NCBI GenBank assembly: GCA_017436785.1
Contig: JAFSCK010000088.1
Span: 1-64,000, forward strand
Direction of reading: 5' to 3'
Source: Oscillospiraceae bacterium
GTDB lineage: Bacteria; Bacillota; Clostridia; Oscillospirales; Oscillospiraceae
Length of the DNA: 64,000 bases
Position 1 is the stretch's first letter. Each line of letters opens with the position of its first letter. The notes beneath the pieces were generated by a model, which searched no databases, was not told where the DNA came from, and saw only the letters and a list, made by a program, of their open reading frames with translations. Below are positions 23,704 through 33,553 of this stretch, piece after piece. A program made the position numbers and the translations under genes.

Positions 23704-24579
23704 ATGCTGCAAGACCTGACTTATGGCCGATTGGAGAATGAATTTCGTCACGAGGCACCCCGTCCGGATGATATTGTGGTTTGCATTTTAGAAAATAAAA
23801 TTCTGGTGCAAAAGGGCGCGGACAATTCCCTCACGATGCCAAGGGTGCAGCAGGTGCAGCAATGGGCCGCTTCAGAAAATTGGGAACGATGGCAGGAGAA
23901 TGCGCTGCAATACAGTTTTCGTATCCACGGAGTCAATTATTTTCTGTGGATGGGAAACGGCGGCAGCTGTCCGGATGCGTCCTATGCCTATGAACCGGCC
24001 CGGGCATTTCGGTACTACGAATCCAAGGAGCAGTGCTATGCCTGCATGACGGCATGGCATTTATATAGTTGGTATCGCAGCAGCCGCTTCTGCGGACGGT
24101 GCGGAAGCAAAACGGTGCATGATGCGAAAGAACGGATGATGCGCTGCCCCCAGTGCGGAAATCTGATCTTCCCTCGGATATCCCCTGCGGTGATTGTAGC
24201 AGTGACGGATGGAGACCGGCTGCTGATGAGCAAATACGCCCGTCCGGGCTATACAAATTATGCCCTCCTTGCCGGCTATACGGAGATCGGCGAAACTGTG
24301 GAACAGACCGTTCACCGGGAGGTCATGGAGGAAGTGGGGCTTCGGGTAAAGAATCTCCGCTACTATAAAAGCCAGCCTTGGGGCATCGACGGCAATGTGC
24401 TGATGGGGTTTTACTGTGATCTGGACGGCGAGGATACCATCCGTCTGGATGAAACAGAGCTGGCGTTGGCGCAGTGGCATTACCGCCATGCGCTGCCCAT
24501 TCAGGATGACGGCATCAGCCTGACACGGGAAATGATCCGCACCTTTGGAGAGGGAAAGGAACCCAAACATCCGGCGTAG
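23704..24579 (+). CDS. nudC: NADH pyrophosphatase / NAD-cap decapping Nudix enzyme
   Basis: The 291-residue protein has the NudC layout: a variable N-terminal domain, a zinc ribbon (FCGRCGS...MRCPQCGN, four Cys), and a Nudix domain with the box GYTEIGETVEQTVHREVMEE plus VGL. The NudC-specific SQPW motif follows as KSQPWGID. It hydrolyses NAD(H) to NMN(H) and AMP and may remove NAD caps from RNA 5' ends. Length is normal to slightly long. GAGTGAAG precedes the ATG. It is a single-gene unit; its stop codon lies inside the following terminator hairpin. Confidence 0.9.
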   Translation: MLQDLTYGRLENEFRHEAPRPDDIVVCILENKILVQKGADNSLTMPRVQQVQQWAASENWERWQENALQYSFRIHGVNYFLWMGNGGSCPDASYAYEPARAFRYYESKEQCYACMTAWHLYSWYRSSRFCGRCGSKTVHDAKERMMRCPQCGNLIFPRISPAVIVAVTDGDRLLMSKYARPGYTNYALLAGYTEIGETVEQTVHREVMEEVGLRVKNLRYYKSQPWGIDGNVLMGFYCDLDGEDTIRLDETELALAQWHYRHALPIQDDGISLTREMIRTFGEGKEPKHPA

Positions 24580-24600
24580 GAATACGCCGGATGTTATTTT
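24566..24600 (+). terminator. Terminator of nudC
   Basis: AACATCCGGCGTA and TACGCCGGATGTT pair around GGAA, followed by ATTTT. The stem overlaps the last codons and stop of nudC. Confidence 0.85.
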
Positions 24601-24625
24601 CCATATAATTTTGCTGCAGTAATAA

Positions 24626-24654
24626 TTGCATAATCCTGCGGAATATGCTATACT
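24626..24654 (+). promoter_or_regulatory. Promoter of murB
   Basis: TTGCAT and TATACT with a 17-base spacer; start codon 28 bases later. Confidence 0.75.
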
Positions 24655-24682
24655 GTAAAAAACTATACACCCGGAGGCGTTT

Positions 24683-25594
24683 ATGACGGAATTGACCGAA
24701 TTACAGCAGAAAATCCATGATTTGCTGCCGGAAATTGAACTTTCTTTTCAGGAACCCATGTCCAAGCATACCTCCTTCCGCATTGGCGGAGGGGCAGAGG
24801 TCATGGCTTTTCCCAAATCCCGGGAGGAATTGGCTAAACTTTTGAAACTGTCCACTTTATTGGACTGCAAAATTGCTATTTTAGGTGCAGGAACCAATGT
24901 ACTGGCTCCCGATGAAGGCATAGAGGGCTTAGTGATCTGCCTGAAGGACTGCCTTGACGGAATGGAGCAGCTGGATGAAACGCGGATCCGTGTGATGGCC
25001 GGTGTGACCATGAGCCGCGCTGCCGTCTTTGCAGCAAATCTGGGGCTGTCCGGCATGGAATTTGCCCATGGCATTCCCGGCAGTGTTGGCGGCGGCATCT
25101 ACATGAACGCCGGTGCCTATGGCGGTGAGCTTTGCCAGATCTGTGAGCAGGTGGAGGTCATGGACCGGGCCGGAAACCTGAGGTGGATGACCAATGAGGA
25201 AATGCAGTTTTCCTACCGGCACAGTATTCTGGAAGAAACCGGTGATATTGTCATCTGTGCAGACTTCTGCCTGACAAAGGGCAATACGGAGGAGATCAGA
25301 GCCCGGATGAAGGAACTGATCGGAAAGCGTTCTGCATCCCAACCGCTGGACCTTCCCTCTGCGGGTTCTGCCTTTAAGCGCCCTGTGGGCGGCTATGCAG
25401 CAGCCCTTATCGATGGTGCGGGACTGAAAGGCTATCAGGTGGGCGGCGCAGCCATCTCCAGCAAGCATGCCGGCTTTGCCGTCAATATAGGCGGGGCTAC
25501 GGCAGCAGATGTAAAGAAGCTTTTGCAGGAGGTTTCCGATAAGGTCTACGAAAACTCCGGTATTCGCATTGAGCCGGAAGTCAGAATTTGGTAA
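24683..25594 (+). CDS. murB: UDP-N-acetylenolpyruvoylglucosamine reductase
   Basis: The 303-residue FAD enzyme reduces UDP-GlcNAc-enolpyruvate to UDP-MurNAc, the second committed step of peptidoglycan synthesis. FAD contacts are seen in KHTSFRIGGGAEVMAFP, ILGAGTNVLAPDEG and GIPGSVGGGIYMNAGAYGGE. The catalytic serine is in GSAFKRP and the glutamate in IEPEVRIW, the arrangement of type II MurB. Length is normal. The start follows GGAGGCG. It begins a probable operon with whiA (19 bases apart) and dnaE. Confidence 0.95.
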   Translation: MTELTELQQKIHDLLPEIELSFQEPMSKHTSFRIGGGAEVMAFPKSREELAKLLKLSTLLDCKIAILGAGTNVLAPDEGIEGLVICLKDCLDGMEQLDETRIRVMAGVTMSRAAVFAANLGLSGMEFAHGIPGSVGGGIYMNAGAYGGELCQICEQVEVMDRAGNLRWMTNEEMQFSYRHSILEETGDIVICADFCLTKGNTEEIRARMKELIGKRSASQPLDLPSAGSAFKRPVGGYAAALIDGAGLKGYQVGGAAISSKHAGFAVNIGGATAADVKKLLQEVSDKVYENSGIRIEPEVRIW

Positions 25595-25613
25595 ACAGAA
25601 AGGAGGCCTCCTC

Positions 25614-26528
25614 ATGGCCGTTTCCTTCTCCGCAGCAGCCAAAGCGGAGGTCTGCCGGGCCCTGCCCGGAAAGCATTGCTGCGCACTGGCGGAATGCTTC
25701 GGCATTCTGCTGTACTGCAATAGCTTCGGCGCGGATTCCATTAAAATTATTACAGAAAGCCGGGAGTTTGCCTACATTCTCCCGAAACTGTTTAAAAAAG
25801 CCTTTAATTTGAGCTTTGACAGCTATCCCAGTCTTGCAGCACCGGGGAAACTGGTGTTTCAGATCTGGGACGAAGAAAAGATAACCGGCATCATGGAGGC
25901 CTTTGGCTTTCATCCCGAGGATACGGTGTCCCTCCATGTGAATTTCCCGGTGATCGAAAACGACTGCTGTAAGGCCGCTTTCCTGCGTGGTGCGTTTCTT
26001 GCCGGCGGCAGCGTAACGGACCCGGTGAAGGGCTACCATATGGAGCTTTCCACCACCCATCAGAGCGTGGCGCGGGAAACCGATGCGCTGATGCGGGAGG
26101 TCATGTCCTTCCCGCCCAAGAGTGCAAAACGGGGCGGGGGACAGGTGCTGTACATCAAGCAGAGTGAGCAGATCTCCGACTTTTTGACCTATCTCAGCGC
26201 CCCGGTGGCTGCCATGTCCATCATGGAGACCCGGCTGGAGAAAGAGCTGAACAACAAGGTAAACCGCCGCTGCAACTGTGACGATGCCAATACCTCCAAG
26301 GTGGTGGAGGCAGCGCAGGAGCAGCTGGGGGCCATTCGTGTGCTGAAGGAGGCAGGCCTGCTGGAAAAGCTGCCGGAAAAAATGAAGCAGGCAGCACTGG
26401 CCCGGGAAAATAACCCTTCCGCATCCTTAAGTGAACTGGCAGCGATGATGGAACCGCCCATTACCAAGCCTGCCATGAACAACCGTATGAAGAAGCTGGT
26501 GCAGCTGGCAAAGGAGACGGTACAATGA
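25614..26528 (+). CDS. whiA: Sporulation/division regulator WhiA
   Basis: The 304-residue protein has the N-terminal LAGLIDADG-homing-endonuclease-like domain (FLRGAFLAGGSVTDPVKGYHMEL) and a C-terminal helix-turn-helix (SLSELAAMMEPPITKPAMNNRMKKL). WhiA is a conserved Gram-positive DNA-binding protein linked to cell division and sporulation; it is no longer a nuclease. The start at 25614 is chosen because AGGAGG lies nine bases upstream and the N terminus MAVSFSAAAKAEVCR is typical. In many Firmicutes whiA follows rapZ and the yvcK gene; here those are absent and it sits between murB and dnaE. Its stop overlaps the dnaE start. Confidence 0.9.
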   Translation: MAVSFSAAAKAEVCRALPGKHCCALAECFGILLYCNSFGADSIKIITESREFAYILPKLFKKAFNLSFDSYPSLAAPGKLVFQIWDEEKITGIMEAFGFHPEDTVSLHVNFPVIENDCCKAAFLRGAFLAGGSVTDPVKGYHMELSTTHQSVARETDALMREVMSFPPKSAKRGGGQVLYIKQSEQISDFLTYLSAPVAAMSIMETRLEKELNNKVNRRCNCDDANTSKVVEAAQEQLGAIRVLKEAGLLEKLPEKMKQAALARENNPSASLSELAAMMEPPITKPAMNNRMKKLVQLAKETVQ

Positions 26529-29500
26529 GTTTTGTCCATTTACATCTGCATAGTGAATACAGCCTGCTGGATGGTGCCTGCCGTATCGATGGCCTGATGG
26601 ACCGGGTCAAGGAACTGGGACAGACGGCGGTGGCGATCACAGACCACGGCGTGATGTACGGCTGTATCGACTTCTATAAGGCAGCCAAGGCAGCCGGAGT
26701 GAAGCCCATCATTGGCTGTGAGGTCTATGTGGCCCGCCGGAATATGTCGGACCGGGTCCATGGCGTTGATAATGATCCATACCATCTGGTGCTGCTGTGC
26801 AAGGACCGGACAGGCTATGAAAATCTATGCCTGCTGGTATCGGAGGCCTTTATCCACGGCTTTTACGGCAAGCCTCGTGTGGACCTTGCCCTGCTGGAAA
26901 AGCACCATGAGGGTCTGATCGCCCTGTCAGCCTGCCTTGCCGGTGCTGTCCCCCAGTACCTGATGGAGGAGGATTATGCAGCGGCAAAGGAATATGCGCT
27001 GAAGCTGGCTTCCATCTTTGGCGAAGACAATTTTTATCTGGAATTGCAGGATCATGGCATCGAGGAACAGCGGCCGGTCAATCAGGGCATTATGCGGCTT
27101 GCCCGGGAAACGGGACTTCCTCTGGTGGTTACCAATGATGCCCATTATCTGCGCCGGGAGGATGCCAAGATGCAGGATGTCCTGCTGTGCATCCAGACCG
27201 GAAAGACCGTGGATGAACCCAACCGGATGAAATTCCAGACCGAGGAGTTTTATGTAAAAAGTGAAGATGAGCTTCGCCGGCTATTCCCCAATTGCGACGA
27301 GGCTTTTGAAAATACGGTTAAGATCGCTGACCGCTGTAATCTGGAATTTACCTTCCACGAATACCATTTGCCTTCCTTCCCCGTACCGGAAGGCTATACC
27401 AATGAGGAATATTTCCGCAAGCTGTGCTACGACGGCTTCCGGGAGCGTTACGAGAATCCTCCGGAAGAATACTTAGACCGGCTGGAATATGAGATCGGTG
27501 TCATCAGCCGGATGGGTTATGTTAACTATTATTTGATCGTCTGGGACTTCATCCGCTACGCCAAGGAGCAGGGGATACCGGTGGGTCCCGGACGTGGCTC
27601 CGGTGCCGCTTCCATCGTGGCATACTGTATGCACATCACGGAAGTGGACCCCATGAAGTATGCGCTGATTTTTGAGCGCTTTTTGAACCCGGAACGGGTC
27701 AGCATGCCGGACTTCGATACAGACTTCTGTCAGGAACGCCGGGGCGAGGTCATCGATTATGTCATGCGCAAATATGGCGCAGACCATGTGGCCCAGATCG
27801 CTACCTTCGGCACCATGGCAGCCAGAGGCGCCATCCGGGACGTGGGCCGCGCACTGAATTTCAGCTACGCGGAAACGGACATCGTTGCCAAGCTGGTTCC
27901 GGGAACGCCCCACATTACACTGGAGGAAGCCCTGCGGGTCAGTCCCAAGCTGAAGGAAATGTATGATGGAGATGAACGGGTAAAGCTGCTCATCGACACG
28001 GCTAGGTCTCTGGAGGGCATGCCCCGCAATTCCTCCACCCATGCAGCGGGTGTGGTCATCACGGCTGACCCGGTGTGCAGCTACGTGCCCCTGTCCCGAA
28101 ATGACGATACCATCGTCACCCAGTACACCATGACCACCATTGAGGAGCTTGGCCTGCTGAAAATGGATTTTCTGGGCCTGCGGAACCTGACGGTGATCCG
28201 GGATGCGGAGAAGCAGATCCAGCGCCTGAACCCGGAGTTTCAGATGGACAAGGTGCCGGATGACGACCCGGAGACCTTCCGTATGCTGACAGAGGGCAAG
28301 ACCCAAGGCGTTTTCCAGCTGGAATCTGCGGGTATGACCGGTGTCTGCGTCAATATGAAGGCCAGCTCCATTGAGGATATCACCGCAATCGTGGCCCTGT
28401 ACCGCCCCGGTCCCATGGACTCCATCCCCCGGTTCATTGCCAATAAGCTGGATTCCCGGAAAGTCACCTATAAAACCCCGCTGCTGGAACCGATCTTGAA
28501 GGTCACCTATGGCTGTATCGTGTATCAGGAGCAGGTCATTGAGATCTTCCGTTCTCTGGGCGGTTACACCATGGGACAGGCAGACAATATCCGACGGGCC
28601 ATCTCTAAAAAGAAGATGAAGGTCATTGAGGCGGAGCGCAAGGTCTTCGTCTATGGAGACCCGGCCCAGAACATTACCGGCTGCATCGGCCATGGAGTTT
28701 CAGAGAAGATCGCCCAGTCGATCTATGATGAAATTGTCGATTTTGCAAACTATGCATTCAACAAAGCCCATGCCGTGTGCTATGCGGTGGTGGCCTATCA
28801 GACGGCCTACCTAAAATGCCACTATCCCCGGCAGTATATGGCAGCGTTGATGACCTCGGTGCTGGATTCTGCTACCAAGATCTCCGGCTATATTGCGGAG
28901 TGTAAGGAAATGGGGATCTGCGTGCTGCCGCCGGACATCAACCATTCGGAGGACCAGTTCACCGTAGAAGGGGAGGCTATCCGGTTTGGTCTGGGTGCCG
29001 TGAAAAATGTAGGCCGGGGACTGATCCGGTCTATGGTAAAAAAACGCACGGAAGGCGGACCCTTCAAATCGCTGGAGGATTTTCTGGAGCGCATGGGCGA
29101 GGGCGGGCTGAATAAGCGCGCCATGGAAAACTTCATCAAATGCGGCGCTGCCGACTGCTTCGGACATACCCGGGCTGCGCTGCTGAAGGTCTATGAGGAC
29201 ATGATGGACAGCGTGGCATCCTCCCGAAAGAAGAATCTGGAGGGCCAGATGGGCCTGTTTGCCATGCTGGAAGAGGAAGGGGCTTCTTCCTCCATGCCCA
29301 TTCCATACCTGAAGGAAATGAATAAGACGGACCTGCTGGCCATGGAAAAGGAGACTACAGGCATTTACATCTCCGGCCATCCCATGGATGACTACCGTCC
29401 CTACCTTCGTAATACCCATGTGGTGCCCATTGCCAAGCTGATGGACGAGGAGGCCCGTTACGAAGACGATCAGATCGTCAGCATCGCCGGAATCGTCCAG

Positions 29501-29989
29501 TCTGTGAAAATGAAGACCACCCGCAGCAATTCGGTGATGGCTTATGTCACCATCGAGGATGATACCGCAGCCATGGAAATGCTGGCCTTCTCCAACGTGC
29601 TGAACCAGTATGGCGGCTACCTTCGGGAAAACAGCCCGGTGGTCGTGCTGGGACGGCTGTCTATGCGGGAGGATAAGGAGCCCCAGATCGTGGTGAACCG
29701 GGCACGGCCCATCTCGGACTATGCTTCCGGTGATCCGGAGATACAGCAGGAGGCTCGGAAATCAACCCAGAAAATTTCCGGGGGAACCCTATATCTTCGT
29801 CTGGACAGCGAGCAGGATCCCCGTTATCGGAAGGTAAAGGCGATCTTAAACATGTTCCCCGGAAGCAGCGGCGCGGTCCTCTTCTTTGCGGATACCCGGC
29901 AGCGCCGGGGGACCCGGTGTGATCTCGCAGATTCCATGCTTCGGGAGCTGAAAAATGTGCTGGGAGAGGGAAATGTTGTGGTAAAATAA
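26525..29989 (+). CDS. dnaE: DNA polymerase III alpha subunit (DnaE type)
   Basis: The 1154-residue replicative polymerase has an N-terminal PHP domain (HLHLHSEYSLLDGACRIDGL with the metal-binding HxH at residues 5-9), the palm with the catalytic aspartates in PDFDTDF near residue 396-400, thumb and fingers, the tandem helix-hairpin-helix region and a C-terminal OB fold (IVSIAGIVQSVKMKTTRSNS, about residue 980-1030). Length fits DnaE1/DnaE3-type enzymes and it lacks the exonuclease insertion of PolC. In Firmicutes DnaE extends RNA primers while PolC does most synthesis. The ATG overlaps the whiA stop by four bases. Confidence 0.95.
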   Translation: MSFVHLHLHSEYSLLDGACRIDGLMDRVKELGQTAVAITDHGVMYGCIDFYKAAKAAGVKPIIGCEVYVARRNMSDRVHGVDNDPYHLVLLCKDRTGYENLCLLVSEAFIHGFYGKPRVDLALLEKHHEGLIALSACLAGAVPQYLMEEDYAAAKEYALKLASIFGEDNFYLELQDHGIEEQRPVNQGIMRLARETGLPLVVTNDAHYLRREDAKMQDVLLCIQTGKTVDEPNRMKFQTEEFYVKSEDELRRLFPNCDEAFENTVKIADRCNLEFTFHEYHLPSFPVPEGYTNEEYFRKLCYDGFRERYENPPEEYLDRLEYEIGVISRMGYVNYYLIVWDFIRYAKEQGIPVGPGRGSGAASIVAYCMHITEVDPMKYALIFERFLNPERVSMPDFDTDFCQERRGEVIDYVMRKYGADHVAQIATFGTMAARGAIRDVGRALNFSYAETDIVAKLVPGTPHITLEEALRVSPKLKEMYDGDERVKLLIDTARSLEGMPRNSSTHAAGVVITADPVCSYVPLSRNDDTIVTQYTMTTIEELGLLKMDFLGLRNLTVIRDAEKQIQRLNPEFQMDKVPDDDPETFRMLTEGKTQGVFQLESAGMTGVCVNMKASSIEDITAIVALYRPGPMDSIPRFIANKLDSRKVTYKTPLLEPILKVTYGCIVYQEQVIEIFRSLGGYTMGQADNIRRAISKKKMKVIEAERKVFVYGDPAQNITGCIGHGVSEKIAQSIYDEIVDFANYAFNKAHAVCYAVVAYQTAYLKCHYPRQYMAALMTSVLDSATKISGYIAECKEMGICVLPPDINHSEDQFTVEGEAIRFGLGAVKNVGRGLIRSMVKKRTEGGPFKSLEDFLERMGEGGLNKRAMENFIKCGAADCFGHTRAALLKVYEDMMDSVASSRKKNLEGQMGLFAMLEEEGASSSMPIPYLKEMNKTDLLAMEKETTGIYISGHPMDDYRPYLRNTHVVPIAKLMDEEARYEDDQIVSIAGIVQSVKMKTTRSNSVMAYVTIEDDTAAMEMLAFSNVLNQYGGYLRENSPVVVLGRLSMREDKEPQIVVNRARPISDYASGDPEIQQEARKSTQKISGGTLYLRLDSEQDPRYRKVKAILNMFPGSSGAVLFFADTRQRRGTRCDLADSMLRELKNVLGEGNVVVK

Positions 29990-30010
29990 CTTCCCTTTTG
30001 TAAACAATTG

Positions 30011-30019
30011 TGCTATAAT
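30011..30019 (+). promoter_or_regulatory. Extended -10 promoter of the lipoprotein/two-component operon
   Basis: TGCTATAAT is an extended -10 element. No good -35 is seen 17 bases upstream, so strength is uncertain. Confidence 0.5.
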
Positions 30020-30043
30020 ATTCGATTGAAGGGAGCTGATGCC

Positions 30044-31366
30044 GTGAAAAAGAGAATATTGCTTCTGGCAGCCTTGCTGACGGCATTGCTTCTGTCCGGC
30101 TGTTCCATGCGGACGGTGGAGGATATGTATGCCCTGCCGAAACGCTCGGAAGAGTATAAGGAACTGCAGACTGCCATCGATACGGCCATGTACGGCCTGA
30201 CCTATTCCTCTCCCCAGTCCGGAGAGAACCAGCAGACGGTGCAGCTTGCGGATCTGGACGGTGATGGGGTAGAGGAGTATCTGGTCTTTGCCAAGGGTGC
30301 TTCCGATAAGCCCCTGCAGGTGCTGATCTTCTCTCAGGAAGCCGACGGCCGCGTCCGCACCATGGAGACCATCGGCATCACCGGAGTGAATTTTGAGCAG
30401 GTAGAGTATGTGGAGTTTGATGAGGAGCCGGGCTGTGAGCTGGTCATCGGCTTTCAGGTCAGCGACCAGATCCTGCGCAGTGTCGCGGTTTACACCTTCC
30501 AGAATCAGGATGCCCAGCTTCTGCTGCTCAATGGCTATTCCAAGTTTTTGACCTGCGATCTGGACAGCAATGGACGAAGTGAGCTGATGGTGCTTCGCCC
30601 GGGAGAAGCAGAGACCCAGCGGGGCATGGCGGTGCTTTACAGCTGCAAGGATAAGCAGATCACCCGCTCCGTGGAAACAGAGCTTTCTACCGATATCTCC
30701 AACGTCCGCCGGATCACCACCGGTATGCTGCAGGATGGAAAACCTGCGGTATATGTGGGATCTTCCGTAGAAGAAAGCGCCATTGTAACGGACATTTTTA
30801 CCATGAAGGATGACCGCTTCACCAATCTTTCCACCTCCACCGAGGTGGAAACCAGCATCAGCACCCTGCGTAATTTCTATGTATATGCCGATGATCTGGA
30901 CAATGACGGTGTGATGGAGCTTCCCGGTCTGATCACCATGAAGCCCATCTCCAATTGGGAGGAGGAATCCCAGAAGTTCCTGCTGCGTTGGTTCTCCATC
31001 AACGAGGACGGTCTGGAAACGGACAAGCTGTTTACCTTCCACCACTATGTAGGCGGCTGGTATTTGCAGCTCAGCAGTGCATGGGCAGGCCGGGTCACGG
31101 TGGACCAGAACGAGGGAATCTATTCCTTCTACATCTGGGATGAAAGCTATCAGGAGGCCACGGGCCTGTTTACGCTGTATGTGTTTACCGGCGGAGACCG
31201 GGATGAAAATGCGGTAGAGGATGGCCGCTTTGCCCTGCACCGGGCAGAGGGCGTGGCCTATGCGGCAAAGCTGGAGCCAGCCGCGGCAGAATATGGAATC
31301 ACACAGGAACGTTTGATCGAATCCTTCCGCCTTGTCCGTCAGGACTGGCGCACGGGAGAGACCTGA
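30044..31366 (+). CDS. Lipoprotein with FG-GAP/VCBS-like calcium-type repeats
   Basis: This 441-residue lipoprotein begins at GTG 30044 (ribosome site GAAGGGAG) with lipobox LLSGC. Three acidic loops look like calcium-binding FG-GAP/VCBS motifs: LADLDGDGVEEYLVF, CDLDSNGRSELMVL and DDLDNDGVMELPGL, spaced along the protein, so it is probably a beta-propeller. It sits 16 bases before a response regulator and histidine kinase, which suggests that it senses something outside the cell or is under control of the system. The function is not known. Confidence 0.75.
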   Translation: MKKRILLLAALLTALLLSGCSMRTVEDMYALPKRSEEYKELQTAIDTAMYGLTYSSPQSGENQQTVQLADLDGDGVEEYLVFAKGASDKPLQVLIFSQEADGRVRTMETIGITGVNFEQVEYVEFDEEPGCELVIGFQVSDQILRSVAVYTFQNQDAQLLLLNGYSKFLTCDLDSNGRSELMVLRPGEAETQRGMAVLYSCKDKQITRSVETELSTDISNVRRITTGMLQDGKPAVYVGSSVEESAIVTDIFTMKDDRFTNLSTSTEVETSISTLRNFYVYADDLDNDGVMELPGLITMKPISNWEEESQKFLLRWFSINEDGLETDKLFTFHHYVGGWYLQLSSAWAGRVTVDQNEGIYSFYIWDESYQEATGLFTLYVFTGGDRDENAVEDGRFALHRAEGVAYAAKLEPAAAEYGITQERLIESFRLVRQDWRTGET

Positions 31367-31382
31367 GAGGGAGAGGTACGAT

Positions 31383-32072
31383 ATGAAAAAAGTTTTGATC
31401 ATGGAAGATGAACTGAACATCCGCAGCTTTGTGGTGATCAACCTGAAGCGTGCGGGCTACGATGTGATCGAAGCCGGAAATGGTCAGGAGGCGCTGGATG
31501 CCATTGCCGCCAATCCGGACGCCGGCGTCGCCATTCTGGACATCATGGTCCCCGGGGATATGGACGGCTTTGAGGTCTGCCGCCGGATCCGGGCGACCAA
31601 TAAACAGATGGGCATCATCATGTTGACAGCCCGGACACAGGAAATGGATAAGGTCACAGGCCTGATGACCGGTGCCGATGACTATGTTACCAAGCCCTTC
31701 TCTCCCGCGGAGCTGACGGCCCGGATCGATGCTCTGTACCGCCGCATCGGCGGCGACAGCACAGCCAGCTCCGAGCTGCTGACTCAGGGCCCCTTTGTGA
31801 TGAACACCCGCAACCACACGCTGGAAAAGAATGGCACCCGCATTCGCCTGACGCAGGTGGAGTATGCCATTTTGAAGCTGTTCATGCAGAATCCCGGCCG
31901 GGCCCTTTCCCGGGAGGATATCCTGTCCGCAGTTTGGGGCCGGGATTATGAAGGCGAATTGAAGATCGTGGATGTGAACATCCGCCGTCTGCGGATTAAG
32001 ATCGAGGATGATACCGCCAATCCCACCTATATCACCACCGTCTGGGGCCTTGGTTATAAGTGGGGCGCATAA
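31383..32072 (+). CDS. OmpR/PhoB-family response regulator
   Basis: The 229-residue regulator has a receiver domain with phospho-acceptor D53 (AILDIMVPG) and K in VTKPFSPAEL, and a C-terminal winged helix ending IRRLRIKIEDDTANPTYITTVWGLGYKW. ATG 31383 is chosen for MKKVLIMEDELNIRSFV and the upstream GAGAGGGAGAGG; a longer in-frame start runs through that site. The stop lies six bases before the kinase ATG. Confidence 0.95.
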   Translation: MKKVLIMEDELNIRSFVVINLKRAGYDVIEAGNGQEALDAIAANPDAGVAILDIMVPGDMDGFEVCRRIRATNKQMGIIMLTARTQEMDKVTGLMTGADDYVTKPFSPAELTARIDALYRRIGGDSTASSELLTQGPFVMNTRNHTLEKNGTRIRLTQVEYAILKLFMQNPGRALSREDILSAVWGRDYEGELKIVDVNIRRLRIKIEDDTANPTYITTVWGLGYKWGA

Positions 32073-32077
32073 GGCGG

Positions 32078-33502
32078 ATGGACATTAAAAAGCTGTTTCA
32101 AATCGGCGGACTGCGCAAGCGCTGGCTGCTGAATACTGCCAGCGTTGTCATCGCCTTGGGTCTGGTCTGTGTGATGGCGGTCACGGCCTCCTTTGCGGCC
32201 TATTACTACTCCACTATGGAGTCGGATATGAAATACCGGGCACGAACCACCACGGAATTTTTTGCCGATTATATCGATCAGACCTACAATGAATACTACC
32301 AGTCCTGCATCACCTATGCCCAGACCTTTGAGGACAAGGACACCATCGAACTGCAGTTTATCAACAAGCAGGGCGATCTGGTGGCCTCCTCCTACGGTCA
32401 ATGGGCTGGCAAGGCACCCAGTACCCCGGAGATCCAAAAGGCGGTGGAGACCCGCTACCCGGAGCCCTATATGGGCAAGGACCTCAATACAGGGGAGCGG
32501 ATCATGGCAGTTTCCAGCCCCATGATCTTCAGCAACGGTGAGGTCATCGGCGTTCTGCGGTATGTGACATCGGTGCAGAAGGTGGATAAGCAGATCCTGC
32601 TGGTGGGTGCCATCAGTATGCTGGCGCTGCTGGGGGTGCTGATCGTGGTCATGTGCAGCAGCTACTATTATCTGCGCTCCATCATGAATCCCGTTGCGGA
32701 AATCACGGAAAAGGCCCAGCGCATTGCCTCCGGCAGCTATGGTGTCCAGATCAAGACACCCTATAAGGACGAAATCGGCGAGCTGGCGGAGACCATCAAT
32801 GAAATGTCCAGTAAGATCGCCCAGAACGAGAAGATGCAGGCGGAATTTATCTCTCAGCTTTCCCATGAGCTGCGTACCCCCCTGACGGTCATCAACGGCT
32901 GGAGCGAAACCCTTCTGGCTGACGAAAACATGGATGCGGACACCCGGCAGGGCATGAAGATCATTTCCAGCGAGGCAAAGCGCTTGACGGAAATGGTCAT
33001 GGACCTGCTGGACTTTACCCGGATGCAGGATGGCCGCATGACGCTGGCGGTGGAAATGACCGACCTGCGCTCAGAATATGAAGATACCGTCTTTATGTAT
33101 GGCAGCCGCCTGTCTCAGGATGGCATCCAGCTGCACTATATTGACAACGACGAGGACATTCCCGAAATTCCCTGTGATCCCCAGCGCCTGCGGCAGGTGT
33201 TCCTGAACATTCTGGACAATGCAGCCAAGCATGGCGGTGCAGGCAAGCGGATCGAAACGGAAATGCGGTTTGAAGATAACGAAGTGGTGGTCCGCATCCG
33301 GGACTTTGGACCCGGCATCCCGGAGGATGAGATCCCTCTGGTGAAAAAGAAATTCTACAAGGGCAGCTCCAGCGTCCGGGGTACCGGCATCGGCCTTGCG
33401 GTCTGTGATGAGATCGTGGAAATGCACGGCGGCATCTTGACACTGGAAAACGCGGAAGGCGGCGGTACGCTGGTAACGGTCCGGCTGCCGGCGGCCCATT
33501 GA
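32078..33502 (+). CDS. Sensor histidine kinase
   Basis: The 474-residue kinase has a transmembrane helix near residues 15-42, an extracytoplasmic sensor region (about 43-175, PAS-like/dCache-like by its hydrophobic pattern), a second helix (about 176-205), a HAMP linker, the phospho-acceptor H263 in SQLSHELRTPL, and an HATPase domain with N box LDNAAKH, DFGPGIP and GTGIGLAVC. It would phosphorylate the regulator encoded upstream. ATG 32078 is six bases past the regulator stop; the in-frame GTG at 32060 has no ribosome site. Both are coupled. Confidence 0.93.
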   Translation: MDIKKLFQIGGLRKRWLLNTASVVIALGLVCVMAVTASFAAYYYSTMESDMKYRARTTTEFFADYIDQTYNEYYQSCITYAQTFEDKDTIELQFINKQGDLVASSYGQWAGKAPSTPEIQKAVETRYPEPYMGKDLNTGERIMAVSSPMIFSNGEVIGVLRYVTSVQKVDKQILLVGAISMLALLGVLIVVMCSSYYYLRSIMNPVAEITEKAQRIASGSYGVQIKTPYKDEIGELAETINEMSSKIAQNEKMQAEFISQLSHELRTPLTVINGWSETLLADENMDADTRQGMKIISSEAKRLTEMVMDLLDFTRMQDGRMTLAVEMTDLRSEYEDTVFMYGSRLSQDGIQLHYIDNDEDIPEIPCDPQRLRQVFLNILDNAAKHGGAGKRIETEMRFEDNEVVVRIRDFGPGIPEDEIPLVKKKFYKGSSSVRGTGIGLAVCDEIVEMHGGILTLENAEGGGTLVTVRLPAAH

Positions 33503-33553
33503 CAATTGCAACGCAGGAACGCCCATGCGTTCTTAAGGAGATTTTTGGATACT

